This document shows positions 38,447 to 47,335 of a stretch of DNA of 64,000 nucleotides, piece by piece. This DNA is from Bradyrhizobium elkanii USDA 76 (lineage in GTDB: Bacteria; Pseudomonadota; Alphaproteobacteria; Rhizobiales; Xanthobacteraceae), in contig NZ_CP066356.1 in assembly GCF_023278185.1 (NCBI RefSeq), forward strand, positions 4,146,001-4,210,000, given 5' to 3'. A program made the translations under genes and the position numbers. Position 1 is the stretch's first letter. Every line of letters begins with the position of its first letter. Under the pieces are notes generated by a model. That model was not told where the DNA came from and ran no database searches. It was given only the letters and a program-made list of their open reading frames with translations.

Positions 38447-39526
38447 TCAGTCCTGCCAGTATGAGAAGCTGTTGTGATCCAGTGCTTGCGCGCAGGCGCC
38501 GCGGGTCATTTTCAGGAACAGCGCGTCGCCGCGCTCCGAGCGCTGCACGCTGAGGGCGGAGACCACGCCCATCATGATGCCATGCAGCGTGTACCGCCGG
38601 TAATCCCGCCAGCAACGATCCCAGTCATAGTCCCGCACGCCGCGCCGGATCAGTTCCGAATGATAGAACCGCACCAGGTCGGCTTCATGAAGCCGCCGTT
38701 CGATCGGGTCGATGCCCGCCGACAGGAAATAGGCGACGTCGACGATACCTGGACCCACCGTCAGCGTCTGCCAGTCCAGCGTCGCCATCGGATGGCTATT
38801 GCCGCGGACGTCGAACAGCATGTTGTCGAGCCGGAAATCGGCATGCTGGAGGGTTCGCGGCGCCGATCGATCGGACTGGTAGCGCAATAGCGCGTCCGGA
38901 AGCCGGTCGATCAGACCAAGGAATTCCGGCTCGATCACGCCGCGATATCGCTCCTTGTAGTGACCGATGATGCCGGGCAGCACCGCGCGAAGGTCTCTGC
39001 GCCGGCCTGCGGCCACCACGAAGCACGGCACCGCGTCGAGCGTCGGGTCGCTCCATCGCGGCGCATGCAACGCGGCGGCCTCACGCATCGCTGTCAGGCA
39101 GTCCGCGATCAGGCATCCGGCGAGCTGATCACCAGCGCGCGCCGGCGCCAGGTCTTCCAGAATCAGCGTGAAGTCGTCGGTCGCCGGATCGATTTCGGCG
39201 AGAATCGGCCGCGGCGTGTGAATGGCGACGGTGGCGGCCAGCTCGCGATAGAATGCGACCTCGCGGACGTAAAGCGTGTGCGCGGAACCGGAGCGGCGGC
39301 TGTCGGGATCCGCGGCCGGGAATTTGCCGACCACGCTCGCGGGCATGTTCGGCTCATCGCCGTCATAGGTCAGGCGAAATCGATAGCTGTCGCCAACGAG
39401 GCCATTGCCGACCGGCTTACACGCGAGATCGACGACCCTGACCTGGTCGATCACACCGGCTTCACGCAGCGCCCGCGTCATCCACTCCGGATCGATCCGC
39501 GACGGATCGGCCGTGAGCAAATTCAT
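38447..39526 (-). CDS. APH/EcKinase-type phosphotransferase family protein
   Basis: The 359-residue product has an aminoglycoside-phosphotransferase-like kinase fold. The catalytic loop is HADFRLDN (H228, D230, N235) and the metal-binding Asp is D251 in LDWQTL. Such proteins phosphorylate small hydroxylated molecules such as choline, ecdysteroids, homoserine or antibiotics; the EcKinase-like spacing argues against a true aminoglycoside resistance enzyme. ATG 39526 is chosen for the GGGAGG ribosome-binding site at about 39532-39538. It heads a minus-strand pair with the hypothetical protein. Confidence 0.8.
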   Translation of the reverse strand: MNLLTADPSRIDPEWMTRALREAGVIDQVRVVDLACKPVGNGLVGDSYRFRLTYDGDEPNMPASVVGKFPAADPDSRRSGSAHTLYVREVAFYRELAATVAIHTPRPILAEIDPATDDFTLILEDLAPARAGDQLAGCLIADCLTAMREAAALHAPRWSDPTLDAVPCFVVAAGRRRDLRAVLPGIIGHYKERYRGVIEPEFLGLIDRLPDALLRYQSDRSAPRTLQHADFRLDNMLFDVRGNSHPMATLDWQTLTVGPGIVDVAYFLSAGIDPIERRLHEADLVRFYHSELIRRGVRDYDWDRCWRDYRRYTLHGIMMGVVSALSVQRSERGDALFLKMTRGACAQALDHNSFSYWQD

Positions 39527-39717
39527 CGGTTTCCTCCCATCCCCGTGGGCGTCACCACCGCTCCGGCTGCGTCTCGCGTCAGCCGGATTGAGGACGGGGT
39601 GATCGTTGCGCAAATCATACAGGCGATGCCGTGGCTTTGGCAAAAGCCACCCGCCGGCCTGTGGGGATATCATGCCCGGGATGTTGCCCGGGCATGAGGA
39701 AGCAGACGTGAGGAGCC

Positions 39718-40731
39718 TTACCAGCCTTCCAGCACGATCTTGCCGCGCGACTTGCCGCTTTCCAGCAGAGCGTGTGCGCGCTTGAGGTTGGCGGCGTTGA
39801 TGGTGCCGAAGGTCTGGTCGAGCGTGGTGCGCAGCACGCCCTTGTCGATCAGGTCGGCGACATCGTTGAGCAGATGATGCTGCGCGATCATGTCAGGCGT
39901 CTGGAACGAGGAGCGCGTGAACATCGATTCCCAGTGCACCGACACCGCCTTGCCCTTGAACGCGGCGACGTTGAACTCCGGCGGATCGTCGATCAGGCCG
40001 AACTTGCCCTGCGGCGCGATGAAGTCGGCGATCGACTTGTAGTGCTGGTCGGTGAAGGTGAGGCTGGCGACGAGGCCGACCGGCGGCAGCTTCAGTTTTT
40101 CGATCTGCTCCTTCATCGGCTGCGAGTGGTCGATCACCGCATGGGCGCCGAGATCGCGGCACCACTTTTGCGACTCCGGCCGCGTTGCGGTCGCGACCAC
40201 GGTGAGCCCGGTGAGGCGGCGCGCAAGCTGGATCAGGATCGAGCCGACACCGCCGGCGCCGCCGGTGATCAGCAGCGTGCGCGGGTCGAGGCTCTTGCCC
40301 GGCACCGCGCCGAGCCGGTCGAACAGCAGCTCCCACGCGGTGATCGAGGTCAGGGGCAGGGCGGCGGCCTGCGCGAAGGACAGCGACGCCGGCTTGTTGC
40401 CGACGATGCGTTCGTCGACCAGATGAAATTCCGAATTGGTACCCTGGCGCAGGATCGAGCCCGCGTAGAACACCTCGTCGCCGGGCTTGAAGAGCGAGAC
40501 CTCGGGCCCGACCGCGTCGACCACGCCGGCCGCGTCGAAGCCGAGGATCTTGTAGCCGCCGTCGGTCGGCGCCGCGCGCTTGCGCACCTTGTAGTCGACC
40601 GGATTGGCCGAGATGGCCTTCACCGCGACGCGGATGTCGCGCCCCTTCGGCTCGGGCTTGGCGATCTCGAAATCGACGAGCGAATCCACCGCCTCGATCG
40701 GCAGCGATTTTTGGTATCCGACGGCCTTCAT
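39718..40731 (-). CDS. Zinc-type alcohol dehydrogenase / quinone oxidoreductase family protein
   Basis: This 337-residue medium-chain dehydrogenase/reductase belongs to the zinc-binding alcohol dehydrogenase-like (ZADH, QOR) group. It has a GroES-like N-terminal domain (GFDAAGVVDAVGPEV) and a Rossmann domain with LLITGGAGGVGSILIQLA. Structural-zinc cysteine clusters are absent, as in NADPH:quinone reductases. ATG 40731 gives the family start MKAVGYQKSLPI; an upstream in-frame start would add 19 residues across the divergent promoter. Divergently placed from an HxlR regulator with a palindrome between, it is probably that regulator's target. Confidence 0.87.
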   Translation of the reverse strand: MKAVGYQKSLPIEAVDSLVDFEIAKPEPKGRDIRVAVKAISANPVDYKVRKRAAPTDGGYKILGFDAAGVVDAVGPEVSLFKPGDEVFYAGSILRQGTNSEFHLVDERIVGNKPASLSFAQAAALPLTSITAWELLFDRLGAVPGKSLDPRTLLITGGAGGVGSILIQLARRLTGLTVVATATRPESQKWCRDLGAHAVIDHSQPMKEQIEKLKLPPVGLVASLTFTDQHYKSIADFIAPQGKFGLIDDPPEFNVAAFKGKAVSVHWESMFTRSSFQTPDMIAQHHLLNDVADLIDKGVLRTTLDQTFGTINAANLKRAHALLESGKSRGKIVLEGW

Positions 40732-40804
40732 GCCTGGTCTCCGTGGTGGGCGATTGCTTGCCGTCTTACCTGTCGCGCTGGCGTCCATTTGGCAAGTACT
40801 GTAA

Positions 40805-40827
40805 AAACAGGGAACTAGTCCCTGTTT
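40805..40827. promoter_or_regulatory. Palindromic operator candidate between ZADH and HxlR genes
   Basis: AAACAGGGA at 40805-40813 and TCCCTGTTT at 40819-40827 are perfect 9-bp arms around 5 bases. The palindrome is 23 nt upstream of the hxlR-type ATG and just before a TATACT at 40829-40834, so a bound dimer would block that promoter. This is the expected arrangement for an autoregulated HxlR/DUF24 factor. Confidence 0.65.
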
Positions 40828-40850
40828 GTATACTATTGGGAAAATATTGC

Positions 40851-41231
40851 ATGAAACGGAAGAATTTCGCGCGCCGGCCGGGCTGCGCGGTCGAGGCGGC
40901 GCTCGACCTGATCGACGGCAAATGGAAAGGCGTGATCCTGTATCATTTGCAGGCCGGCACCCAGCGCTTCGGCGAGCTGCGGAAGCGGATGCCCGGCATC
41001 ACCCAGCGCATGCTGACCAAGCAGCTGCGCGCGCTCGAGGACGATGGCCTCGTGATCCGCAAGGTCTATGCCGAGGTGCCGCCGCGGGTCGAATACACGC
41101 TTTCCGAACTCGGCGAGAGCCTGCGCCCGGTGATCGATATTCTGAAAGCCTGGGGCGAGGGCCATCAGGAGCGGCTGTCCTGCGCGCCGGCGCCGGAGGT
41201 CATTGTGAAGAAGTCGAAGCGCGCGGCCTGA
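40851..41231 (+). CDS. HxlR (DUF24) family winged-helix transcriptional regulator
   Basis: The 126-residue product is a single winged-helix domain: DLIDGKWKGVILYHLQAG, RFGELRKRMPGITQRMLTKQLRALEDDGLV, then the wing EVPPRVEYTLSELGESL. It has Cys12 near the N-terminus, the position of the redox/electrophile-sensing cysteine in the quinone-responsive DUF24 regulators YodB, HypR and QorR, and a second Cys111. ATG 40851 is the family start. The divergent quinone-reductase-like gene makes a QorR-like role plausible; that is inference. Confidence 0.88.
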   Translation: MKRKNFARRPGCAVEAALDLIDGKWKGVILYHLQAGTQRFGELRKRMPGITQRMLTKQLRALEDDGLVIRKVYAEVPPRVEYTLSELGESLRPVIDILKAWGEGHQERLSCAPAPEVIVKKSKRAA

Positions 41232-41247
41232 TGGGCGTTCGCGCTTC

Positions 41248-41378
41248 ACCTCTCCCGGAGGGAGAGGTCGGATCGCATCGCAAGATGCGATCCGGGTGAG
41301 GGATTACGCTCCACCGAGGAAGCGGCGCCCCTCACCCGAATTGCTTCGCAATTCGACCTCTCCCCGTTGGGGAGAGGT
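41248..41378. repeat. Multi-hairpin intergenic element (family with 62901-63027)
   Basis: Within 131 nt there are four perfect local hairpins: 41248-41256/41260-41268 (9 bp), 41270-41279/41284-41293 (10 bp, GCAA loop), 41338-41344/41348-41354 (7 bp) and 41356-41365/41369-41378 (10 bp). A 9-bp long-range pair joins 41294-41302 with 41329-41337, and the two ends share the ACCTCTCCC arm. The element lies between the hxlR stop and the 3' end of the convergent porin gene, so it could serve as a bidirectional terminator. Confidence 0.8.
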
Positions 41379-41386
41379 ACGTCGCC

Positions 41387-42985
41387 TCAGAACGCAACCT
41401 GCGTGCGCAGCGCGACCGCGTCGAACTTCGAGCCGACGTCCGCGGTCGAGGTCGCCGAGGCCTGCTTGGCGATATCGCCGTGCAGATAGTTCAGCATGAA
41501 GCGGACGTTGTTGTTGACGTACCAGTTCAGCGCGGCGGTGTAGACGGTCTGCCGTCCACCCGCGATGCCGACCGCCTGCGCGATCTGATCGTTGAGGTCC
41601 ATCGTGCTGACGCGGCCGGCGATTTCCCAGGCGCCCCAGCCGCCGCCGGCGAGCGAGAACGGATCATGCGGCTTGATCCCGCTATAGGAGGCCGTCGCCG
41701 GATTGTAGGCATGGTTCTCGCCGGTCAGCACGTAGCCGACCTGCGCGTAGCCGCCGTCGAACTTCAGGCTCGGCGCGCCGAACGGCGGCAATCCGGTGTT
41801 CGCGGAGCGATCGACATTGAACCAGTAATATTCGCCCTGCGCGATGAACGGACCATAGGTCGCGGCCGCCTCGACGCCGTACACCTGCGCGCCGGAGACA
41901 TTGGCGATCGCACCGGTCGAGATCAGCGTCGTCGGATCGATGCGCAGCTCGGGCCGGTCGCTGAGCGTGAGCGTCTGCGCCTGCGTCAGCTGGTTGCGCG
42001 GCGGCTGCACCAGCCATTCCGCATCGGCGCCGATATGCACCGAATAGTTCTTGCCGCTGATCGGATTGCCGGCGACACGGATGACGCCGCCATACTGCTC
42101 GGACGTGCCGGCCGGCGAGGTCGAGGACGCGGAGTGGATGGCGCCCGACGTCGGTCCGGTGACATAGCCGCCGATCCAGAACTGGTCGTTCCACCAGCGG
42201 GTGCCGGCCGCCGAACGGAAGTCGCCGGCGGCGATATTCTGTGCGATGATGCCGACCGAGGCGCGCTCCATGAACAGGATGTCGTTGGAGCTGGTCGCTT
42301 CGTCGAGCGTCCACGGCACGTCCATGATGCCGCCTTCGATCGCCATCTTGCCGCCGAACGGCTTGAAGCCGGTGTAGCTCAGATACGCGTTCTCGATGCC
42401 GGAGGTGCCGCCGCCGGGCAGCGATCCCGGCGCCGCGCCGCCGAAACCGTCGGACGAGCCGCCGAAGTCGTAGATCAGCGAGTAATTCCAGTCGCCGAAG
42501 AATTTGCCGACGATGCCGATGCGCGCGCGGCGGACGTTCTCGCCGCTGTCGAGCTTCTGCGGCGAGGTGCCTGCGGTGTTCGGACGATAGTCGTAGCCGC
42601 CGACATCCCAGTGCACGCGGCTCGTGATCGCAACGCAGTTCTGTTCGTCCGCGGTGCAGATGGTCGGCCGGTTGTTCGGCATCGTCACCACGACGCCGGA
42701 TGGCGCGACCGGGCCCTTCACCGGGATCGCGGCGTTGGCGCTCGCCACCCGCGCTGCCTTGGCGTCCGCCGCCTTCGCATTGGCGTTTGCGCTGGCCGCG
42801 GTTGCGGTATTGGCGTTGGTCTGCTTCTGCAGTCTGTCGAGCTTCTGCTCGAGCATCTTCAGCTGCTGCTTCAGCAGCGCGATCTCCGCATCGCTGCCGC
42901 CTCCGGCCGATTGTGAATAGGCCGGCGAGGCGGCGAGCGCCCCGGCCAGGCCGATGGCGATGGCACCAACTTTTGTCGCACCCAT
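41387..42985 (-). CDS. OprO/OprP-type porin with N-terminal coiled coil
   Basis: This 532-residue secreted protein is an outer-membrane porin of the phosphate-selective OprP type. A Sec signal peptide (1-25, cleavage near SPAYS-Q) is followed by a predicted coiled coil, EIALLKQQLKMLEQKLDRLQ, then a long Ala/Asn/Lys-rich spacer and a barrel-like region with alternating aromatic strands ending in Phe (RTQVAF), the outer-membrane assembly signal. Substrate is not predictable from sequence alone. Phosphate-starvation sites were not seen upstream. Confidence 0.85.
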   Translation of the reverse strand: MGATKVGAIAIGLAGALAASPAYSQSAGGGSDAEIALLKQQLKMLEQKLDRLQKQTNANTATAASANANAKAADAKAARVASANAAIPVKGPVAPSGVVVTMPNNRPTICTADEQNCVAITSRVHWDVGGYDYRPNTAGTSPQKLDSGENVRRARIGIVGKFFGDWNYSLIYDFGGSSDGFGGAAPGSLPGGGTSGIENAYLSYTGFKPFGGKMAIEGGIMDVPWTLDEATSSNDILFMERASVGIIAQNIAAGDFRSAAGTRWWNDQFWIGGYVTGPTSGAIHSASSTSPAGTSEQYGGVIRVAGNPISGKNYSVHIGADAEWLVQPPRNQLTQAQTLTLSDRPELRIDPTTLISTGAIANVSGAQVYGVEAAATYGPFIAQGEYYWFNVDRSANTGLPPFGAPSLKFDGGYAQVGYVLTGENHAYNPATASYSGIKPHDPFSLAGGGWGAWEIAGRVSTMDLNDQIAQAVGIAGGRQTVYTAALNWYVNNNVRFMLNYLHGDIAKQASATSTADVGSKFDAVALRTQVAF

Positions 42986-43272
42986 TGTGCACCCCTGTTG
43001 TGTTTGAAGTCCCCACTCACTGAACGGTCCTAGGAGCGTATCGTGACTGATGCACGACAGTGCTTCCGGGCATCGCAGTTCCGCTTGTGGTCCGCAGGCA
43101 ACAAGCGGAGCGGCGCAGTGAGATGACAGCCATCATAGAAGCTTGGCGGCGCGCTTCAACGTGGCTGCCGCGGGTTGTGCACCGGTCCGGCGGGGGGCCA
43201 GTTATCCAGCCGGGCGCCCTTCAATTGCCCGGCGAACACGCCTATATTCCGGCGTTTCCACGAGAGGTGAGA

Positions 43273-44685
43273 ATGCTCCGACCTGTCCGTTTTGCTGCCG
43301 TATCCGCTCTGTGCACCTTGGCCTTCATGGGGAATCTTTCCGCAGCCGCGGCCCAGGACCGCCGCGTGCCGTCCTCGCAGGCCGAGCTGCAATTGTCCTA
43401 TGCGCCGATCGTGCAGCGGGTGCAGCCGGCGGTGGTCAATGTCTACGCCGCCAAGACCGTGCAGAACCGCAATCCCTTCCTGGACGATCCGATTTTTCGC
43501 CGGTTCTTCGGCGTGCCGGGACAGCAGCCCGAGCAGATGCAGCGCTCGCTCGGCTCCGGCGTGATGGTCGACGGCTCCGGGCTTGTGGTCACAAACAATC
43601 ACGTGATCGAGGGCGCCGACCAGGTGAAGGTCTCGCTCGCCGACAAGCGCGAATACGAGGCGGAGATCGTGCTGAAGGACAGCCGTACCGACCTTGCGGT
43701 GCTGCGGCTGAAGAACACCAACAAGGAAAAATTCGCGACGCTCGACTTCGCCAATTCCGACCAATTGCTGGTCGGCGACGTCGTGCTGGCGATCGGCAAT
43801 CCGTTCGGCGTCGGCCAGACCGTGACGCACGGCATCATCTCGGCCCTGGCGCGCACTCAAGTCGGGATCACGGATTATCAATTCTTCATTCAGACCGACG
43901 CGGCGATCAATCCCGGCAATTCGGGCGGCGCGCTGGTCGACATGAGCGGCCGGCTCGCCGGCATCAACACCGCGATCTTCTCGCGCTCCGGCGGCTCGCA
44001 GGGCATCGGCTTCGCGATCCCCGCCAACATGGTGCGCGTGGTGGTGGCCTCCGCCAAGAGCGGCGGCAAGAATGTGAAGCGGCCGTGGCTCGGCGCGCGG
44101 CTGCAGGCGGTGACGCCGGAGATCGCGGAGACGCTGGGGCTGAAGCTGCCGAGCGGCGCGCTGGTCGCCAATGTCGCGCCGAACAGTCCTGCGGCGAAGG
44201 CCGGGCTCAAGCTCTCCGACCTGATCGTCGGGATCGACGGCACGCCGATCGACGATCCCAACGCGTTCGACTACCGCTTCGCGACCCGTCCGCTCGGCGG
44301 CAACGCGGAGATCGAGGTGCAGCGCGCCGGCAAGCCGGTGAAGCTCACCGTGCCGCTGGAGACCGCGCCCGATACCAATCGCGACGAGATCGTGCTGACC
44401 GCGCGCTCGCCGTTCCAAGGCGCCAGGGTCGCCAATATCTCGCCGGCGCTGGCCGATGAGCTGCATCTCGACGCCGGCGCCGAGGGCGTCGTGGTGACCG
44501 AGCTCGCCGATGACGGCACCGCCGCCAATGTCGGCTTCCAGAAGGGCGACATCATCATCGCGGTCAACAACGAGAAGATCGCGCGGACCGGCGACCTCGA
44601 GAAGGCTTCGAAGACGGGGTCGCGGATCTGGCGCATCACGCTGGTGCGCGGCGGCCAGCAGATCAACGTGACGCTCGGCGGATGA
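43273..44685 (+). CDS. DegP/HtrA-type periplasmic serine protease
   Basis: This is a trypsin-like quality-control protease of the periplasm. The 470-residue product starts at ATG 43273 with GAGAGGTGA just upstream and has a signal peptide (about 1-27, AAAAQ). The catalytic triad is H110 (NNHVIEG), D140 (SRTDLAV) and S217 (NPGNSGGAL). Two PDZ domains follow (about 255-345 and 370-465). Family name Do/DegQ-like; the exact paralogue is not decided. It precedes rarA by only 19 nt, a pairing seen in other rhizobia after rplQ. Confidence 0.93.
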   Translation: MLRPVRFAAVSALCTLAFMGNLSAAAAQDRRVPSSQAELQLSYAPIVQRVQPAVVNVYAAKTVQNRNPFLDDPIFRRFFGVPGQQPEQMQRSLGSGVMVDGSGLVVTNNHVIEGADQVKVSLADKREYEAEIVLKDSRTDLAVLRLKNTNKEKFATLDFANSDQLLVGDVVLAIGNPFGVGQTVTHGIISALARTQVGITDYQFFIQTDAAINPGNSGGALVDMSGRLAGINTAIFSRSGGSQGIGFAIPANMVRVVVASAKSGGKNVKRPWLGARLQAVTPEIAETLGLKLPSGALVANVAPNSPAAKAGLKLSDLIVGIDGTPIDDPNAFDYRFATRPLGGNAEIEVQRAGKPVKLTVPLETAPDTNRDEIVLTARSPFQGARVANISPALADELHLDAGAEGVVVTELADDGTAANVGFQKGDIIIAVNNEKIARTGDLEKASKTGSRIWRITLVRGGQQINVTLGG

Positions 44686-44704
44686 GCCCCAAGGTGAACC
44701 GCAA

Positions 44705-46039
44705 GTGAGCCCGAAGCAACCGCGCGAGGCCGGCAACCTGTTCGCAGCGGCGGGGATGGAGCAGGACGCGCCGCACCCGCTGCCGGACCGGCTGCGTCCG
44801 CGCACGCTGGCCGATGTCGTCGGCCAGGATCACATCCTCGGCCCCGACGGCGCGCTGACGCGGATGCTGGAGACGCGCACGCTGGGCTCGCTGGTGTTCT
44901 GGGGACCGCCGGGCACCGGCAAGACCACCGTGGCGCGGCTTCTGGCCGACGCCACCGAGCTGCATTTCGAGCAGATCTCCGCGGTGTTCTCCGGCGTCGC
45001 CGATCTCAAGAAGGCGTTCGATGCCGCGCGTGCCCGCCGCGAGACCGGCAAGGGCACGCTGCTGTTCGTCGACGAGGTGCATCGTTTCAACCGCGCGCAG
45101 CAGGATTCCTTCCTGCCCGTGATGGAGGACGGCACGGTGGTGCTGGTCGGCGCCACCACGGAGAATCCATCGTTCGAGCTCAACGCGGCGCTTTTGTCGC
45201 GCGCCCGCGTGCTGGTGTTTCACTCGCTCGATACGGCGGCGATCGAGAAGCTGTTTGCCAATGCCGAGAAGATCGAGGGCAAGCAGCTGCCGCTCGATGC
45301 GGAAGCCCGCGCCGTGCTGGTGCGGATGGCCGATGGCGACGGCCGCGCCTCGCTGACATTGGCCGAAGAGGTCTGGCGCGCCGCCCGCAAGGGCGAGGTG
45401 TTCAACGCCGAGCAGTTGCAGGCCATCCTGCAGCGCCGCGCGCCGATCTACGACAAGTCGGCCGACGGCCATTACAATCTGATCTCGGCGCTGCACAAGT
45501 CGGTGCGCGGCTCCGATCCGGACGCGGCGTTGTACTATCTCGCGCGCATGTTCGATGCCGGCGAGGATCCGCTGTTCCTGGCGCGGCGTGTGGTGCGGAT
45601 GGCGGTCGAGGATATCGGCCTTGCGGATCCGCAGGCGCTGGCGGTCTGCAACGCCGCCAAGGAGGCCTACGATTTCCTGGGCTCGCCCGAAGGCGAGCTC
45701 GCGATCGCGCAGGCCGTGGTCTATCTCGCCACCGCGCCGAAATCCAACGCGGTCTACACCGCGTTCGGCGCAGCGATGCAGACCGCGAAGCAGGGCGGCT
45801 CGCTGCTACCGCCGAAGCACATTTTGAATTCGCCGACCAAGCTGATGAAGTCGGAGGGCTACGGCTCCGGCTATCAATATGATCACGACATGCCGGACGC
45901 ATTCTCCGGCCAGGACTATTTCCCGGAAGCGCTGGGCCGCCAGACCTTCTACGATCCGCCCGACCGCGGCTTCGAGCGCGAGATCCGCAAACGGCTGGAT
46001 TACTGGGCGCGGCTGCGCAAGGAGCGGGGCGGGAGCTAG
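44705..46039 (+). CDS. rarA: Replication-associated recombination protein A (AAA ATPase)
   Basis: RarA (MgsA) is a clamp-loader-like AAA+ ATPase acting at stalled forks and interacting with SSB. The 444-residue product has Walker A GPPGTGKT at 67-74, Walker B LLFVDEVHRF (D123, E124), sensor 1 GATTENPSF, and the C-terminal tetramerisation region with GYGSGYQYDHDMPDAFSGQ. The GTG start at 44705 is supported by AAGGTGA at 44691-44697. Translation is probably linked to the upstream protease gene. Confidence 0.94.
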   Translation: MSPKQPREAGNLFAAAGMEQDAPHPLPDRLRPRTLADVVGQDHILGPDGALTRMLETRTLGSLVFWGPPGTGKTTVARLLADATELHFEQISAVFSGVADLKKAFDAARARRETGKGTLLFVDEVHRFNRAQQDSFLPVMEDGTVVLVGATTENPSFELNAALLSRARVLVFHSLDTAAIEKLFANAEKIEGKQLPLDAEARAVLVRMADGDGRASLTLAEEVWRAARKGEVFNAEQLQAILQRRAPIYDKSADGHYNLISALHKSVRGSDPDAALYYLARMFDAGEDPLFLARRVVRMAVEDIGLADPQALAVCNAAKEAYDFLGSPEGELAIAQAVVYLATAPKSNAVYTAFGAAMQTAKQGGSLLPPKHILNSPTKLMKSEGYGSGYQYDHDMPDAFSGQDYFPEALGRQTFYDPPDRGFEREIRKRLDYWARLRKERGGS

Positions 46040-46253
46040 ATTAGGCTGCGGCCGCGAATGACGCGCGTTCCGGTCCTGTCTGCGGGGGCGAGGTACACTT
46101 GCACAAGTTCGGAATACTAGAAATATATCCCTGAGTTGCCCGACGTGTCAAGTTGCTTGGTGCCACGCTGATCGCCGCCGGCTCCTTTGCATGGGGTTGT
46201 TTTCGACATTTTGGCAACGCCCGCCCGCCAATAACTTCATATTGCTCTAGCGA

Positions 46254-47207
46254 TCACTTGACGCTTTTCACGAACTCCAAAATCTCGTCCGTCAGCCGCG
46301 TGTCCGGCGTGTTGATCGCATAGACCTCCGACATGTGGCTGTGCTGCGGCAGCATGAAGCTGCGGGCGCAGCCGCTCGGCCGCTTGCAGCTGGCCTGCTT
46401 CATGAGCTCGAACTGCTCGACGAAGCGCGGCGGATCGAGCTCGGCCGCGGTGATCAGGAACGGGATCGGGCTCGTGACCAGGCCTTGCAGCGAGGAGCGC
46501 TCGGCATAGCGCGAGGGGTCCGAGCCGTAATAGGCGAGCTCGGCGTCGCCGGCCGGCGAGGCCGTCAGATCATAGATGCCCGACACCATGATCGCGCCGG
46601 CGAGGCCGCCGCCCTTCACCTTGTGGAATTCGCCATGGGAGACATAGCTCGCGACATGGATCGCGCCGGCCGATTGGCCCATCAGGAAGATGCGCTTCGG
46701 CTCGCCGCCGCGGGAGGCGATGTTTTCCGAAACCCACTGCACGATCGCGCCCATGTCCTCCGCGCCTGCCGGCCACGGAAAGGCCGGCGCCAGGCGGTAG
46801 GTGGCATTGACGCCGACGAAGCCGTTCTTCACCGCCCACAGCATGATGTTGTCGTAGAACGGGCTGCCGGGGGCGCGCTTGTGGCCGGCAATGAGGCCGC
46901 CGCCATGGATGTAGATCAGCACGGCTCGCCCCGGCGCCGTCGTCTCCGGCGTGAACACGTCGAGCAGATGCCGGTCGGCGGGGCCGTATTTGACGTCGCG
47001 CCCGACCTTGACGCCCTGATAGGGCTCCTTCTGTTGCAGCGGCGCGTAGAGCGCAGCGGTCTTGGGCGGGTCGATGACGCGGCCGAGTTCCAGGAGCTTC
47101 CAGGCCAGATCTTCCGGCATCGCGGCTTCGGGCATCGGGCTTTGCTGGGCGAGCGCCGGGGCCGCGAGCATCAGGGCCGCCGCCAAAGCCGATATCGCCA
47201 GTCTCAT
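46254..47207 (-). CDS. Secreted alpha/beta hydrolase (HSL-type esterase)
   Basis: The 317-residue protein has a Sec signal peptide (1-20, AAPALA-QQ) and an alpha/beta-hydrolase fold of the hormone-sensitive-lipase group: oxyanion motif HGGG at 101-104 and nucleophile elbow GQSAG at 177-181 (S179). Likely Asp and His partners lie in TAAELDPP and QHSHMSEV. It should hydrolyse short esters in the periplasm; the substrate is unknown. It is convergent with rarA and divergent from the pseudouridine synthase gene. Confidence 0.87.
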   Translation of the reverse strand: MRLAISALAAALMLAAPALAQQSPMPEAAMPEDLAWKLLELGRVIDPPKTAALYAPLQQKEPYQGVKVGRDVKYGPADRHLLDVFTPETTAPGRAVLIYIHGGGLIAGHKRAPGSPFYDNIMLWAVKNGFVGVNATYRLAPAFPWPAGAEDMGAIVQWVSENIASRGGEPKRIFLMGQSAGAIHVASYVSHGEFHKVKGGGLAGAIMVSGIYDLTASPAGDAELAYYGSDPSRYAERSSLQGLVTSPIPFLITAAELDPPRFVEQFELMKQASCKRPSGCARSFMLPQHSHMSEVYAINTPDTRLTDEILEFVKSVK

Positions 47208-47335
47208 TCCAGGCCCCCCCCGTCGATTGCCGTATTCGACATGGCCGATGCCGCACCGGATTCACACCGATTTCGCCGTGACGATTCGCGGCATTTGCGC
47301 TAGGCACAATGCAGGTCTGGAGCCGAAAAATCACC

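Noticed and set aside
38447..39526. Aminoglycoside resistance kinase
   Set aside because: The catalytic loop is shared with many APH-fold kinases, and the spacing and surroundings fit the EcKinase-like group better; no resistance context.
39718..40731. A true zinc-dependent alcohol dehydrogenase
   Set aside because: The structural zinc cysteines are missing; the sequence better fits the zinc-independent quinone-reductase-like branch.
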